A stretch of 64,000 nucleotides of DNA from Alistipes sp. Its GTDB lineage: Bacteria > Bacteroidota > Bacteroidia > Bacteroidales > Rikenellaceae. Within the stretch, counting starts at the first letter, position 1; each line of letters begins with the position of its first letter. A program made the translations under genes and the position numbers. The DNA is taken from contig JAFQOR010000020.1 of NCBI GenBank assembly GCA_017403125.1, positions 62,001 to 126,000 of the forward strand. The letters are read 5' to 3'. A model generated the notes under the pieces. It saw only the letters and a program-made list of their open reading frames with translations, had not been told where the DNA came from and searched no databases. Positions 28,313 through 37,083 of the stretch are shown one piece after another.

Positions 28313-28924
28313 GTGGCAGAGAGCATCCGCATAATGGGTATCGACCCCGGCACCAACTACATGGGCTATGGCATCATCGACATTGTCGATGGGAGGCCTT
28401 GTGCCGTGGTGATGGGCGAGATTGATATGCACAAAATCGCAGATGCGCACCACAAGTTGCGCTACATCTTCGAGCGTGTCAGGGCGTTGGCCGAGGGTTA
28501 TCGACCCACGCAGGTTGCCTTTGAGTCGCCATTCTTCGGAAGCAACGTGCAGTCTATGCTCAAACTCGGTCGTGCACAGGGTGTGGCTATCGCTGCCGTG
28601 CTCTCAACGCTGCCCGAGGCTGCTATCGAGGAGTATGCGCCGTCGCGCATCAAGCAGGCGATTACGGGTCGAGGCTCGTCGTCGAAGGAGCAGGTGGCAA
28701 CGATGATAAACTCTATACTCGGCACCGACTACAAACCGCGCAAGTTGGATGCTACGGATGGCATGGCTGTGGCGTTATGTCATTGGTTTACGGTATCTAA
28801 TGTGCTTACGCGCGTCACTGCGGGTGACAAGCGCAAGGGGTTGGGTGGCGACAGCAAGTCGCGCAAGGGTAGTTCGTCGTGGGAGAGTTTCGCAAAGTCC
28901 AATCCCGACCGCATTAAGCGTTAA
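28313..28924 (+). CDS. ruvC: Holliday junction resolvase RuvC
   Basis: A 203-aa RNase H-fold endonuclease. Catalytic acidic residues appear in MGIDPGTNYMGYG (Asp), AFESPFFGSN (Glu) and DATDGMAVALCHW (Asp pair). The start is read as GTG at 28313, 17 bases after the lpxD stop; the ATG at 28334 would remove the conserved residues before GIDPG. A basic, Ser/Lys-rich tail of about 35 residues extends beyond the usual fold. Confidence 0.93.
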   Translation: MAESIRIMGIDPGTNYMGYGIIDIVDGRPCAVVMGEIDMHKIADAHHKLRYIFERVRALAEGYRPTQVAFESPFFGSNVQSMLKLGRAQGVAIAAVLSTLPEAAIEEYAPSRIKQAITGRGSSSKEQVATMINSILGTDYKPRKLDATDGMAVALCHWFTVSNVLTRVTAGDKRKGLGGDSKSRKGSSSWESFAKSNPDRIKR

Positions 28925-28992
28925 TGCAATAAAGTGCGTAGTGTGTGCGTTAGCTGCTATGTACAACGAATTTATAACAAGATAAGTTTAAT

Positions 28993-30099
28993 ATGAAAAT
29001 ACTATTTGCAATTTTAGGCTGTGCCACACTCTTGGTAGCGTGTGGTGGCGACAAGAAGAGGGGCGATAATGCGGCGGATGCAAAGACCGAAACACAGATT
29101 GAGGTGGCTGCGCCTGCCTCTTCGAATATTAAGATTACGGGTGACCTTGCATCGCTTATTGGCAACGTGAGCGATTATCTGGGTGTAGTAGATGTTCGCA
29201 CCGACGAGGGTCAGACCTATCGCACCGAGCTCGATGACAACATGCGTTTCGAGGTCTTGGTCGATGCTCTCGAAGGCGAGGGTATCATGCTGACGCTCAA
29301 TGGCGACACGCTGGTCTATCTGATTGCCGAAGGTCGTGATATGAATATTACAACCGATGCCGAGGGCAATATGATTGTCGAGGGCTCGATGCTCTATCCA
29401 AAGACGACCGAGTTTCAGAATAGAGCCTCGAAACTCTACGAGAGGTTATATTTAGCGCAGAGCGAGGAGGAGATGGAGAAGATCTACGAGGAGTTGCTCG
29501 ACTACATCCATAGCTTCATTGTCGAGAATATCGACACTCCGCTTGCACTGTACACGCTGCCCACGTTCATAGGTCTTGGTGGCGACGACGAGGTTAGCAA
29601 CGAGCTCTTCAAAAGAATCAACCCTAAATATGCGCATCTCAAAAGCTATCAGACGTTGAATAACACGATGATTGGTGCCGATTTGGTGGATATCACTCTG
29701 CCCGATGGCGAGGGTCGCATGGTGTCGGTGTCGGAGCTGTGCAGCGCCGGTAAGTGGGTGCTTGTCGATTTCTGGGCTACGTGGTGTGGTCCCTGTCGTG
29801 GCGAGATCCCCTATCTTGTGGCAGCCTATGAGAAGTTTGCTCCCAAGGGTTTCGAAATCTATGGTATATCGTTCGACAACCCCGGCAACGAGGAGCGTTG
29901 GCAGAAGTTCATTGCCGACAACAACATGTCGTGGGTAAATGTGTGGGGTAGTGGCGACGACGGCTCGTGGAGTGCCGGCGAGGCTTACAACGTAACGGGC
30001 ATCCCCACCAACTTCCTCTTCTCGCCCGAGGGTAAGCTCGTGGCAAAGAACCTGCGTGGCGAGGATGTGGAGCGAGTTTTGAGCGAGCATATTAAGTGA
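28993..30099 (+). CDS. Thioredoxin-fold lipoprotein (TlpA/ResA type)
   Basis: A 368-aa protein with a lipoprotein signal (lipobox LLVAC, Cys17). An N-terminal DUF4369-like domain (about 45-130) and a helical linker precede a C-terminal TlpA thioredoxin domain with active site WATWCGPCRGE. It probably acts in periplasmic disulfide reduction or redox stress. The next gene repeats only the thioredoxin module, with near-identical phrases (MVSVSELC, GKWVLVDFWATWCGPCR). Confidence 0.88.
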   Translation: MKILFAILGCATLLVACGGDKKRGDNAADAKTETQIEVAAPASSNIKITGDLASLIGNVSDYLGVVDVRTDEGQTYRTELDDNMRFEVLVDALEGEGIMLTLNGDTLVYLIAEGRDMNITTDAEGNMIVEGSMLYPKTTEFQNRASKLYERLYLAQSEEEMEKIYEELLDYIHSFIVENIDTPLALYTLPTFIGLGGDDEVSNELFKRINPKYAHLKSYQTLNNTMIGADLVDITLPDGEGRMVSVSELCSAGKWVLVDFWATWCGPCRGEIPYLVAAYEKFAPKGFEIYGISFDNPGNEERWQKFIADNNMSWVNVWGSGDDGSWSAGEAYNVTGIPTNFLFSPEGKLVAKNLRGEDVERVLSEHIK

Positions 30100-30145
30100 G
30101 GTTCAGCATAAGTTATAAATAATAATATCTAAATTGTAATTAAGA

Positions 30146-30676
30146 ATGAAACGTTTATTAGTATTGATATGTGGCATCTTTGCACTTGGTGTGAGTAGTG
30201 CCACCGAGCCTACGACCCAGAGTCAGGCAGTGAGCAAATCGAGCATTGGTGTTGGTGACCGCTATATAGACATTGCACTTACCGATGTCGATGGTAATGT
30301 GGTGTCGGTATCGGAACTTTGTGCCGAGGGCAAGTGGGTGCTCATCGACTTTTGGGCTACGTGGTGTGGCCCCTGTCGTGCCGAAATTCCCCATCTTGTA
30401 GCCGCTTATAAGAAGTACGCCCCCAAGGGTTTGGAGATATATGGCGTTTCGCTCTGCGGTCCCGGACGCGAGGATACGTGGCGTAGCTTCGTTGAGAGCA
30501 AGGGTATGACATGGGTCAATGTATGGGGCTATGAGGGTGATGTGTGTCACGCAGCTTCGGACTATGGCGTGGAGTACATTCCTACAAACTTCCTTGTGTC
30601 GCCCGAAGGAGAGATTGTGGCAACACAGTTGCGTGGCGAAAACATCGATGCTATACTTGCAGGTTATCTTAACTAA
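30146..30676 (+). CDS. Secreted thioredoxin-like protein (TlpA type)
   Basis: A 176-aa protein with an N-terminal signal peptide (about 1-19) and a single thioredoxin domain whose active site is WATWCGPCRAE. It closely resembles the C-terminal half of the upstream lipoprotein, which suggests tandem duplication followed by loss of the N-terminal domain. It shares a message with the upstream gene (47-base gap) and ends at a strong terminator. Confidence 0.87.
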   Translation: MKRLLVLICGIFALGVSSATEPTTQSQAVSKSSIGVGDRYIDIALTDVDGNVVSVSELCAEGKWVLIDFWATWCGPCRAEIPHLVAAYKKYAPKGLEIYGVSLCGPGREDTWRSFVESKGMTWVNVWGYEGDVCHAASDYGVEYIPTNFLVSPEGEIVATQLRGENIDAILAGYLN

Positions 30677-30699
30677 CGCATTGATTTATAATGACATTG

Positions 30700-30732
30700 A
30701 TAGGCGGTCAAATATCGGCCGCCTATTTTTTA
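30700..30732 (+). terminator. Rho-independent terminator after the thioredoxin pair
   Basis: TAGGCGG at 30701-30707 pairs with CCGCCTA at 30719-30725, followed by a run of T. Confidence 0.8.
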
Positions 30733-30752
30733 TAAAAATTTTTTGCAAAAAG

Positions 30753-30784
30753 TTTGCACAGAACTTTTTTTTGTCGTACATTTG
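30753..30784 (+). promoter_or_regulatory. Promoter of tRNA-Arg(ACG)
   Basis: TTTG at 30753-30756, 20 bases, TACATTTG at 30777-30784; the tRNA starts 46 bases later. Confidence 0.7.
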
Positions 30785-30830
30785 CACTCGCAAAACGGGA
30801 TGATATGGTTCTGTTATGCTAATAAGGAAT

Positions 30831-30904
30831 GGCTCCGTAGCTCAACTGAATAGAGTACTTGACTACGGATCAAGCGGTTACAGGTTTGAATCCTGTCGGA
30901 GTCA
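30831..30904 (+). tRNA. tRNA-Arg (anticodon ACG)
   Basis: The acceptor stem GGCTCCG pairs with CGGAGTC (one G-T), a D-arm is present, the anticodon loop CTACGGA lies between cttga and tcaag, and the T-arm has GGTTTGAATCC. A discriminator A ends it and CCA is not encoded. A terminator hairpin follows. Confidence 0.93.
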
Positions 30905-30908
30905 CAAG

Positions 30909-30936
30909 AGCGGCAATCGAAAGGTTGCCGCTTTTT
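30909..30936 (+). terminator. Terminator after tRNA-Arg(ACG)
   Basis: AGCGGCAA at 30909-30916 pairs with TTGCCGCT at 30925-30932, followed by T5. Confidence 0.8.
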
Positions 30937-31034
30937 GTTTTTAGAGATATTATTGGCTCCATATTTACTCACTTGATTATATTTACTATCTTTGTAGTCG
31001 TGAAAGATAGGTTTACTATAAAATTTGGTTTCAA

Positions 31035-33107
31035 ATGTATAGAGTAGCATGTATTTTGGCAACACTGCTGTTGGCAGTGGGTTGCAGCAGCAATGATGGT
31101 GGCGAGCCTAACGATATAACCTCGCCCGATGGACGCACCAAGCTCCACTTTACGATGACCGAGGCGGGAGAGCCTGCCTACTCGCTTACGTTCGATGGCG
31201 AGGAGCTTCTAAAACTATCACGTTTAGGTCTTACCACGACCGACGCGGACTTTACCGAGGCTCTTACGTTAGTTGCAACGGAGAAGAGGTCGGTGGATGA
31301 GTGTTGGCAGCCGGTGTGGGGAGAGTATGCCGAGGTGCGTAACAACTATAACAGCCTAATTGCCACGCTGAATACGAAGGAGGGTAGGGAGCTCAAAATC
31401 GAGATGCGTCTCTTCGACGATGGCTTGGGCCTGCGCTACATAATCTCGGGCGAGGGCACGGCGGCCATAACCGACGAGCGCACCGAGTTTGCTATGGGTG
31501 GCAACTACTTTGCGCATTGGATGGCGGGTAGCGACGACGATGCCGAGTTTAACTATATGCACACGCCGATAAGTGACATTTCGCCCGCTACAATGCAGCA
31601 GTCGGCAGGTCGCGTTACCGACCTTATTGAGTGTGGTGTGGCTACGCCCATAGCCATGAAGAGCGAAGCGACGGGTAACCACCTGGCAATACACGAGGCT
31701 GCGCTATGGAGCTATCCCGGCATGGCACTCTCCTATGATAATGCTACGCAGACCTTTGCCGCCGAGCTTTCGGGCGACGATAAGGTCAAGAGCGAGGTTT
31801 CGCTCCCCTTCTCTACGCCATGGCGCGTGGTGGTTGTGGGCGATAGAGCCGGCGCCTTGGTCGAGAGCAACCTGATACTCAACCTCAATGAGCCCTGCAA
31901 GTTGGAGGATACGTCGTGGATTAAGCCCATGAAGTATGTTGGCGTTTGGTGGGAGATGCACCTCAAAGAGTCTATATGGGATATGGATGGCGCCTATCCG
32001 CACTGTGCCACCACCGAGAATGTGAAGCGCTATATCGACTTCGCTGCCGAGAATGGCTTTGGCGGTGTCTTGGTCGAGGGATGGAATGTTGGCTGGGGTC
32101 GTGGCGAGCGCTTCGACTATACGCAACCCTATCCCGACTTCGATATCGAGGAGCTCTGTCGCTATGCCGAGGAGCGTGGAGTGGAGCTTATTGGTCACCA
32201 TGAGACCTATGCCAACGTCAAGAACTACGACGCACAGATGAGCGATGCCTATGCCTACTACGAGTCGTTGGGCATAAACAACGTTAAGACGGGCTACGTT
32301 GGTGCTATCGAGGGATGCAACCACTACGACCGTGTGATGGTGGATCACTACAACCGCACAGTTACCGAGGGTGCCGAGCATAAGCTCTGCATCGACATAC
32401 ACGAGCCGATACACTCTACGGGTATCTGCCGCACATATCCCAACCTTATGAGTGCCGAGGGTATGCGAGGTCAGGAGTGGCAGGCATGGAATGCCGGCAA
32501 CTGCATCGACCATAACCCTACGCTGCCCTTCACGCGCAACCTCGCCGGTCCTATGGACTTCACCCCCGGCATCTTCGATGTGCGCTACCACAACACCATA
32601 AACAAGGCGGCTGCGACTGCCGACGGCTCGGTAAATGCAGAGTATGACTACGTTTACTTTGTGAACTCGACACTTGCACACCAGCTTGCACAATATGTGG
32701 TATTTTACAGCCCCATACAGATGGCGGCAGACCTTCCGGACAACTATCGTGAGAGGGATGATGCCCTGCAATTTATACGCGACGTGTCGGTGGATTGGGC
32801 TACGACACGCTGCCTCGACGCCGAGATTGGCGACTACTGTGTTACGGCACGCCGCGACAAGTTCTCCGATGATTGGTATGTGGGAGGCATCACCGATGGC
32901 GAGGCTCGTAGCGTAAGTTTTGCCCTCGACTTTCTGGACGCTGGGCGCGAGTACGAGGCTACGCTCTATCGCGATGGAGCGATGGCGGGCTGGGATAGCC
33001 GTCCGACGGAGTATGTTATCGAGAAGTTCAGGGTAACATCTGCCGATGAATTGTCGGTTGCTATGGCGCGTGGCGGAGGCTTCGCCTTGCAGATAAAGGC
33101 GTTGTAG
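31035..33107 (+). CDS. Glycoside hydrolase family 97 lipoprotein
   Basis: A 690-aa exo-glycosidase of the SusB-like GH97 family (alpha-glucosidase or alpha-galactosidase). It has a lipoprotein signal (lipobox LLAVGC, Cys17), an N-terminal beta-sandwich typified by SPDGRTKLHFTMTEAGEPAYS, and a catalytic barrel with GVLVEGWNVGW, PDFDIEELCRYA and the CRTYPNLMSAEGMRGQEW block. A C-terminal beta domain ends it. A TATCTTTG -7 box (30987-30994) lies 40 bases upstream. No SusCD pair is adjacent, so it is not in a classical polysaccharide utilisation locus. Whether it is retaining or inverting cannot be told by eye. Confidence 0.9.
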   Translation: MYRVACILATLLLAVGCSSNDGGEPNDITSPDGRTKLHFTMTEAGEPAYSLTFDGEELLKLSRLGLTTTDADFTEALTLVATEKRSVDECWQPVWGEYAEVRNNYNSLIATLNTKEGRELKIEMRLFDDGLGLRYIISGEGTAAITDERTEFAMGGNYFAHWMAGSDDDAEFNYMHTPISDISPATMQQSAGRVTDLIECGVATPIAMKSEATGNHLAIHEAALWSYPGMALSYDNATQTFAAELSGDDKVKSEVSLPFSTPWRVVVVGDRAGALVESNLILNLNEPCKLEDTSWIKPMKYVGVWWEMHLKESIWDMDGAYPHCATTENVKRYIDFAAENGFGGVLVEGWNVGWGRGERFDYTQPYPDFDIEELCRYAEERGVELIGHHETYANVKNYDAQMSDAYAYYESLGINNVKTGYVGAIEGCNHYDRVMVDHYNRTVTEGAEHKLCIDIHEPIHSTGICRTYPNLMSAEGMRGQEWQAWNAGNCIDHNPTLPFTRNLAGPMDFTPGIFDVRYHNTINKAAATADGSVNAEYDYVYFVNSTLAHQLAQYVVFYSPIQMAADLPDNYRERDDALQFIRDVSVDWATTRCLDAEIGDYCVTARRDKFSDDWYVGGITDGEARSVSFALDFLDAGREYEATLYRDGAMAGWDSRPTEYVIEKFRVTSADELSVAMARGGGFALQIKAL

Positions 33108-33152
33108 GAGCTGTTCGAACGTAGAATACGTAAGATGCTGAACAAAAAGAGT

Positions 33153-33190
33153 GCAGGCACCCTCCAAAAAAATCAATGGAGGGTGCCTGC
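33153..33190 (+). terminator. Terminator hairpin after the GH97 gene
   Basis: GCAGGCACCCTCC at 33153-33165 pairs perfectly with GGAGGGTGCCTGC at 33178-33190. Confidence 0.75.
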
Positions 33191-33225
33191 AAGTTGTGCC
33201 ATATTGGTCCATTGTGTCCTATGTG

Positions 33226-33256
33226 TTGGATATAACCTCGTCGAAGCCTATCTTTG
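33226..33256 (+). promoter_or_regulatory. Promoter of the Glu/Lys repeat protein gene
   Basis: TTG at 33226-33228, 20 bases, TATCTTTG at 33249-33256, 58 bases before the ATG. A promoter of this quality supports the gene being real despite its low complexity. Confidence 0.65.
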
Positions 33257-33314
33257 TAGTGCGATAAAACTATAATTTAACTCAAATGTTTATTAACTGT
33301 AATTCTGTTGTATC

Positions 33315-33533
33315 ATGGGATTTTTCAAGAAGTTATTTGGCGTAGCAACAAGTGTCGTTAGCGGCGATGTAGAGTCTTTGGCAGAGGATTTGAAGGACGA
33401 CGCTGTTGGAACAATTCAGGAGAAAATCGAAGAGAAGGTCGAGGAGAAGATTGAGGAGAAGATTGAGGAGAAGATCGAGGAGAAGGTTGAGGAGAAGATC
33501 GAAGAGAAGGTCGATAAGGTACTCCACAACTAA
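33315..33533 (+). CDS. Small protein with EKIE/EKVE tetrapeptide repeats
   Basis: A 72-aa protein. The first 30 residues (MGFFKKLFGVATSVVSGD...) form an amphipathic, possibly membrane-associating segment. Residues 35-67 are about eight tandem E-K-(I/V)-E units predicted to form a charged helix or coiled coil, and the end is VDKVLHN. The DNA repeats are 12 bases long with synonymous variation (gag/gaa, att/atc), so the protein pattern is being kept. Function is unknown; oligomerisation is likely. Confidence 0.7.
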   Translation: MGFFKKLFGVATSVVSGDVESLAEDLKDDAVGTIQEKIEEKVEEKIEEKIEEKIEEKVEEKIEEKVDKVLHN

Positions 33534-33583
33534 CTTTATGCCGACCATGCGCCATGCGGGTCGTGTAACGTGGTTAGAAGCGA

Positions 33584-33624
33584 TTAGGGAGATTAGAGGT
33601 ATAAAACGCCTCTAATCTCCCTAA
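33584..33624. repeat. 9-bp-period TTAGGG palindrome, copy 2 (perfect hairpin)
   Basis: TTAGGGAGATTAGAGG at 33584-33599 is exactly complementary to 33609-33624, with a 9-base loop. It sits between the convergent repeat-protein and FNT genes and could serve as a terminator. Confidence 0.8.
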
Positions 33625-33644
33625 ACCTTACAGTGCGGCTGTGT

Positions 33645-34241
33645 TTACGCCTCGAACTTCTCGCCCATAAACCAGCGTGGCAGGTTGCATCCGATGTAGT
33701 TGCCCACTATCGACCACCACCATGCGCCCAACATCCACCACTCGAAGTTGCCCGTGATGCCGGCAACGCCATAGTAGTAGGCGTCGGCTACGCAGTGCGG
33801 CAGACCGCACATTATGAATACGGGCACGCCAAAGAGCAGCGGCAGGTAGTGTCCTCGGCGCGCTCCATAGACGGCAAGCGTCATAATCATGCCCGTGCCC
33901 GATGCTGTGACCACAAGACCGTGCCACGATGCGGCGGCGCGCGCTTGGAGTATGGTGTCGAGGTTGGCAATGACCATGTCGTTTGCTACGTAGTTCGTGA
34001 TTAGGGCAGCAAGCACGCAGCCCACGGCATTGCCAATGAGCATTGGCACCAGACGCCACGACTCGCGGTATGGCAGATAACCCGCTTTGCCCGTGTAGAG
34101 TTGTGCACCGCACATCACAACAGAGAGCAGTCCGAAGGCGAAGAGCACGGCGCCCACTACGCCCCCGACGCGCAGATATACGAGGCCGGCAACACCAATA
34201 AGCAGACCCGCAAAGATAGACATTGATATAAAGTTTCTCAT
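33645..34241 (-). CDS. Formate/nitrite transporter (FNT) family protein
   Basis: A 198-aa protein of six hydrophobic helices, shorter than FocA (about 280) but typical of the Bacteroidetes FNT branch. It contains VGGVVGAVLFAFGLLSVV, LYTGKAGYLP, LIGNAVGC, MCGLPHCVADAYYY and SIVGNYIGC, the paired half-helix and 'N.(I/V)G' features of FNT channels. It would move formate, nitrite or a similar small anion. The open frame begins at 34301; ATG 34241 is preferred because MRNFISMS is the normal start. Confidence 0.8.
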   Translation of the reverse strand: MRNFISMSIFAGLLIGVAGLVYLRVGGVVGAVLFAFGLLSVVMCGAQLYTGKAGYLPYRESWRLVPMLIGNAVGCVLAALITNYVANDMVIANLDTILQARAAASWHGLVVTASGTGMIMTLAVYGARRGHYLPLLFGVPVFIMCGLPHCVADAYYYGVAGITGNFEWWMLGAWWWSIVGNYIGCNLPRWFMGEKFEA

Positions 34242-34264
34242 ACTACATGCTTTTACTTGACGCC

Positions 34265-34333
34265 GTAAAGTTACGCAATATTGGCGAGATAGACAATACA
34301 TACGAAGAGGATGACCACTAAACGTGTGGCCAT
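34265..34333. repeat. 69-bp direct repeat, left copy
   Basis: It matches 36263-36331 with only 2 visible mismatches (from gtaaagttacgcaat to tggccatc). It contains an imperfect hairpin formed by gaggatgaccac and gtgtggccatc. The two copies bracket about 2 kb of AT-rich DNA. Confidence 0.85.
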
Positions 34334-34339
34334 CTCCAA

Positions 34340-34470
34340 GTGCTAATATGGCTTGAACATCGCCACGCCCCCACCCGCAACTACGAAGTGCGCCACTCGT
34401 TCAACGCTAATCCCATCGTTCCGAACTCAATCGAGTTGTTGGTTTGGCGTGGTACAGACGATAATAGGTC
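34340..34470 (-). pseudogene. Decayed fragment related to the 169-aa secreted protein gene
   Basis: On the minus strand, bases 34398-34447 encode NNSIEFGTMGLALNEW, matching NNLIEFRAIRIELNEW of the intact gene at 36462-36971 at 9 of 16 positions. The DNA also matches, for example ccactcgttcaac and gttgttggtt. It lies next to the left 69-bp direct repeat, while the intact gene lies next to the right copy. It appears to be the remnant of a duplicated copy. Confidence 0.6.
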
Positions 34471-35496
34471 CTACTTTATCTGTTTTTGCCATTTCTCGCG
34501 TGCGTATGCCTGCAAATCTGCTACTGCATCACTCTCATCGACAATCTCCCGTCCGATAATGGTTTCGATAATGTCCTCCATTGTTACGACGCCCAGAAAG
34601 CACCCATACTCATTCTGTATCTGAGCAATATGTTGCTTTCGTTTGAGCATCTCCTCCCAAGCAATGCTCACGGAGGTATCTTCATTAAACGATAGTATGG
34701 GACGTTTAATATCTGCTAACGATTTGTTAAAGTCGTCTTCTGCCATTCGTTCAAGAACAGTTTGTTTGAGTACAAAGCCTGTGATAAAATCGGGGTTGTC
34801 GCTGTAAATGGGGATTCTCGAAAAGATGCCGTGCATCTTATTTGCATGAAACTCTTTTAGCTTTGTGCTCTCCTTGGCAGTAATTACAACTGTTCGTGGA
34901 GTCATAATCTCATGCAGGGCAATGTGTTTGAGATTAAAGATGTTTTGCACCATGTCACTCTCGCTCGCTTCAAATACTCCCTCCTTGGTGCCTACGCTCA
35001 CCATAGCCGACACCTCCTCGCGGCTGACCGACAGGGGTTGCTTTTTTGACGCTATAAGATTTGTTATACGTTCCGATATCCATACCAAAGGGTACGAAAC
35101 GATTACCATCCAGTGAATAATCTTCGATGCCGGCATGGCTAATTGCCTCCAATAGTACGAGCCGATGGTTTTAGGGATGATCTCCGATAAGACAAGTATC
35201 AGAATGGTTAATACGGCAGAGATAATGCCAAAATAGGCTTCGCCAAAGACCTTCACAGCCTCTGCTCCCACGCCCGCAGAACCCACGGTGTGGGCGATAG
35301 TGTTAAGCGATAGAATCGCAGAGATAGGGCGGTCGATATTTTGTTTCTGCTTCATCATTAAAGAGGCATTTTTAGCCCCTTCTCTCTCTCTCATTGTAAT
35401 AAATGACATTGGCGTGGAGAGTAAAACAGCTTCAAGTATCGAGCACATAAACGATACCGATAGTGCCAATAATAGATATAATATGACTAATTCCAT
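34471..35496 (-). CDS. CNNM/CBS-domain membrane protein, second copy
   Basis: A 341-aa protein with a CNNM membrane domain (four hydrophobic segments in the first 140 residues, including ILSLNTIAHTVGSAGVGAEA and LSEIIPKTIG). A CBS pair follows from about residue 190 (LHEIMTPRTVVITA, then AQIQNEYGCFLGVVTMEDI). There is no C-terminal CorC/HlyC domain, unlike the copy at 9.9 kb. The family is implicated in divalent cation homeostasis. The start is ATG 35496; a TTG two codons upstream is also in frame. Confidence 0.85.
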   Translation of the reverse strand: MELVILYLLLALSVSFMCSILEAVLLSTPMSFITMREREGAKNASLMMKQKQNIDRPISAILSLNTIAHTVGSAGVGAEAVKVFGEAYFGIISAVLTILILVLSEIIPKTIGSYYWRQLAMPASKIIHWMVIVSYPLVWISERITNLIASKKQPLSVSREEVSAMVSVGTKEGVFEASESDMVQNIFNLKHIALHEIMTPRTVVITAKESTKLKEFHANKMHGIFSRIPIYSDNPDFITGFVLKQTVLERMAEDDFNKSLADIKRPILSFNEDTSVSIAWEEMLKRKQHIAQIQNEYGCFLGVVTMEDIIETIIGREIVDESDAVADLQAYAREKWQKQIK

Positions 35497-35640
35497 ATGC
35501 AAATTTCCCGACGTACATACATCGGTATAATAAAATAATGTGGGTTATATGATTGAAATAGTTACCATAGCCAACACTTTGTATTACACAAGTTTTTATT
35601 ATGTGGTATGGTAATAGAGTCTCTCTACAAGGAAAATAGA

Positions 35641-36000
35641 CTAAATACGCAGTGTGCAGAACAATGTAGAGAGTTGTTTTGGGGTCCGAGTATAGCACAT
35701 CGTACGAATATCTACATGATTCGTTGTGCTTATAGTTGAATGAGATAAATTAAATTTTGCGAAATACGAGGGCTTAATCTTATTCAAATATCTATTTCCC
35801 CTCCTCATGCAACAATCGGTCTGATATTCGCTCTCTGTATCAGCACATTCGTAGTTGCATATGCTCTCTGCTGTTTCAACGTTTGTGACACGAGATGTTT
35901 GAGCATCCACAGCATGTGCAGATATACCACCCAGAACAGAAACAACCAGCATTATTACGGCTGTTATTAGTCTGATTATGTTGCACCTAAAATACTCCAT
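35641..36000 (-). CDS. Small exported Cys-containing protein, unknown
   Basis: A 119-aa ORF with an N-terminal signal or anchor (residues 8-30, ending SAHA) and a mature part with several Cys (ICNYECADTE and DCCMRRG). No family is recognised. It is AT-rich like the surrounding segment. A C8A8 tract lies 52 bases upstream of its start. It may be a recent acquisition or a degenerating gene. Confidence 0.4.
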   Translation of the reverse strand: MEYFRCNIIRLITAVIMLVVSVLGGISAHAVDAQTSRVTNVETAESICNYECADTESEYQTDCCMRRGNRYLNKIKPSYFAKFNLSHSTISTTNHVDIRTMCYTRTPKQLSTLFCTLRI

Positions 36001-36461
36001 TTATTATGGGAATCTTCTATAAGCTATTCAATAACTCTTTGGTTGTCGGAGCCCCCCCCAAAAAAAGGCTTGCAATCCATAAATCGCGCTCTACAATACT
36101 CTTTGCTGCTCCTCTATCTTCTAATTATCGTTCATAGCCCCTTTTTTGAGTGTAGTAAATAGCTACTTCCGATATAACGGCTATTGTGTGTTGTTTATTG
36201 TTGTGATGACCGCCATTTCTTATATATTTGGTAGCCCCCGCCATTTAAGCAACTTCGTCCCGGTAAAGTTACGCAATATTGGCGAGATAGACAATACATG
36301 CGAAGAGGATGACCACTAAAAGTGTGGCCATCCTCCTCGTATCGTTACATTGAGAAGTCTTGCCCAGCCCAACCAAGCGCAAAGCGCACGCCAAGCAAGC
36401 AGCGTTGTTGGGCTATGCAGTGGGCATTTTATTCGCCGATAGCCAACCTTTTATCTCCCTT
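36001..36461. other. Gene-free interval with homopolymer, direct repeat and repeat fragment
   Basis: It contains C8 (36052-36059) followed by A8, the right 69-bp direct repeat (36263-36331), and an inverted fragment of the GCTTTGCTTGGCGG family (36368-36410). No open frame is worth keeping. Confidence 0.55.
36263..36331. repeat. 69-bp direct repeat, right copy
   Basis: Near-identical to 34265-34333, in the same orientation, about 2 kb away. Confidence 0.85.
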
Positions 36462-36971
36462 CTACTTCGCTATCTCGTCCATCATCTCTTGAAAGACCTC
36501 CGCAGCATAGGCCATCTCGGCATCGTTGCTCAACTCCGGGAACCACTCGTTCAACTCTATGCGTATCGCTCTGAACTCTATCAAGTTGTTGGTTCTATCT
36601 GCCTCTTCCAGTCGCTCTTTATAGCTGTATATATGCTCCTTTATCGCCTGCTGGCGCTTTGCGCTTATCTGCGTAGCTACACCTCCGTTTAATAGCTTTA
36701 CAAGGGTGTCGTTGAAGACTTTTTTGCCCGCCTCATCGAGTGAGTGACCCCATTCGCGCATCTCTGTCATAACTTGCAATGCCTCAATCTCTTTGCCCTC
36801 CTCCATCAGGCTCACTGCTCGGTCCCAATATTCGTTACACCTCTGAACTACGTAGTCCGGCTCTTGCATCTCCGCAGAGCACTCCTTCGTGCTCCATCTC
36901 ATTGCAAATGACTCGCTGCTGCTCACCATGTACAGGGTACATAAAAGTGATGCTATGATAAATCTCTTCAT
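36462..36971 (-). CDS. Secreted helical protein of unknown function
   Basis: A 169-aa protein with a signal peptide (residues 1-22, ending SFA). The mature part is about 147 charged, helix-prone residues with phrases resembling helical-repeat proteins (YWDRAVSLMEEGKEIEALQVMTEM). No domain is recognised. A decayed partial copy lies at 34340-34470. Confidence 0.6.
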   Translation of the reverse strand: MKRFIIASLLCTLYMVSSSESFAMRWSTKECSAEMQEPDYVVQRCNEYWDRAVSLMEEGKEIEALQVMTEMREWGHSLDEAGKKVFNDTLVKLLNGGVATQISAKRQQAIKEHIYSYKERLEEADRTNNLIEFRAIRIELNEWFPELSNDAEMAYAAEVFQEMMDEIAK

Positions 36972-37056
36972 GGTTATGTTGGATTATTGTAATTTGCCAA
37001 TATCGTTGTTTGCGGAGAGCCCCTAATTACAGAAGATTCCCGCGTGATAACAAAAA

Positions 37057-37078
37057 ACGGACAACTCGCGTTGTCCGT
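37057..37078 (-). terminator. Terminator of tRNA-Glu
   Basis: ACGGACAAC pairs with GTTGTCCGT around tcgc; on the minus strand it is followed by a T-run. Confidence 0.8.
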
Positions 37079-37083
37079 TGTCG

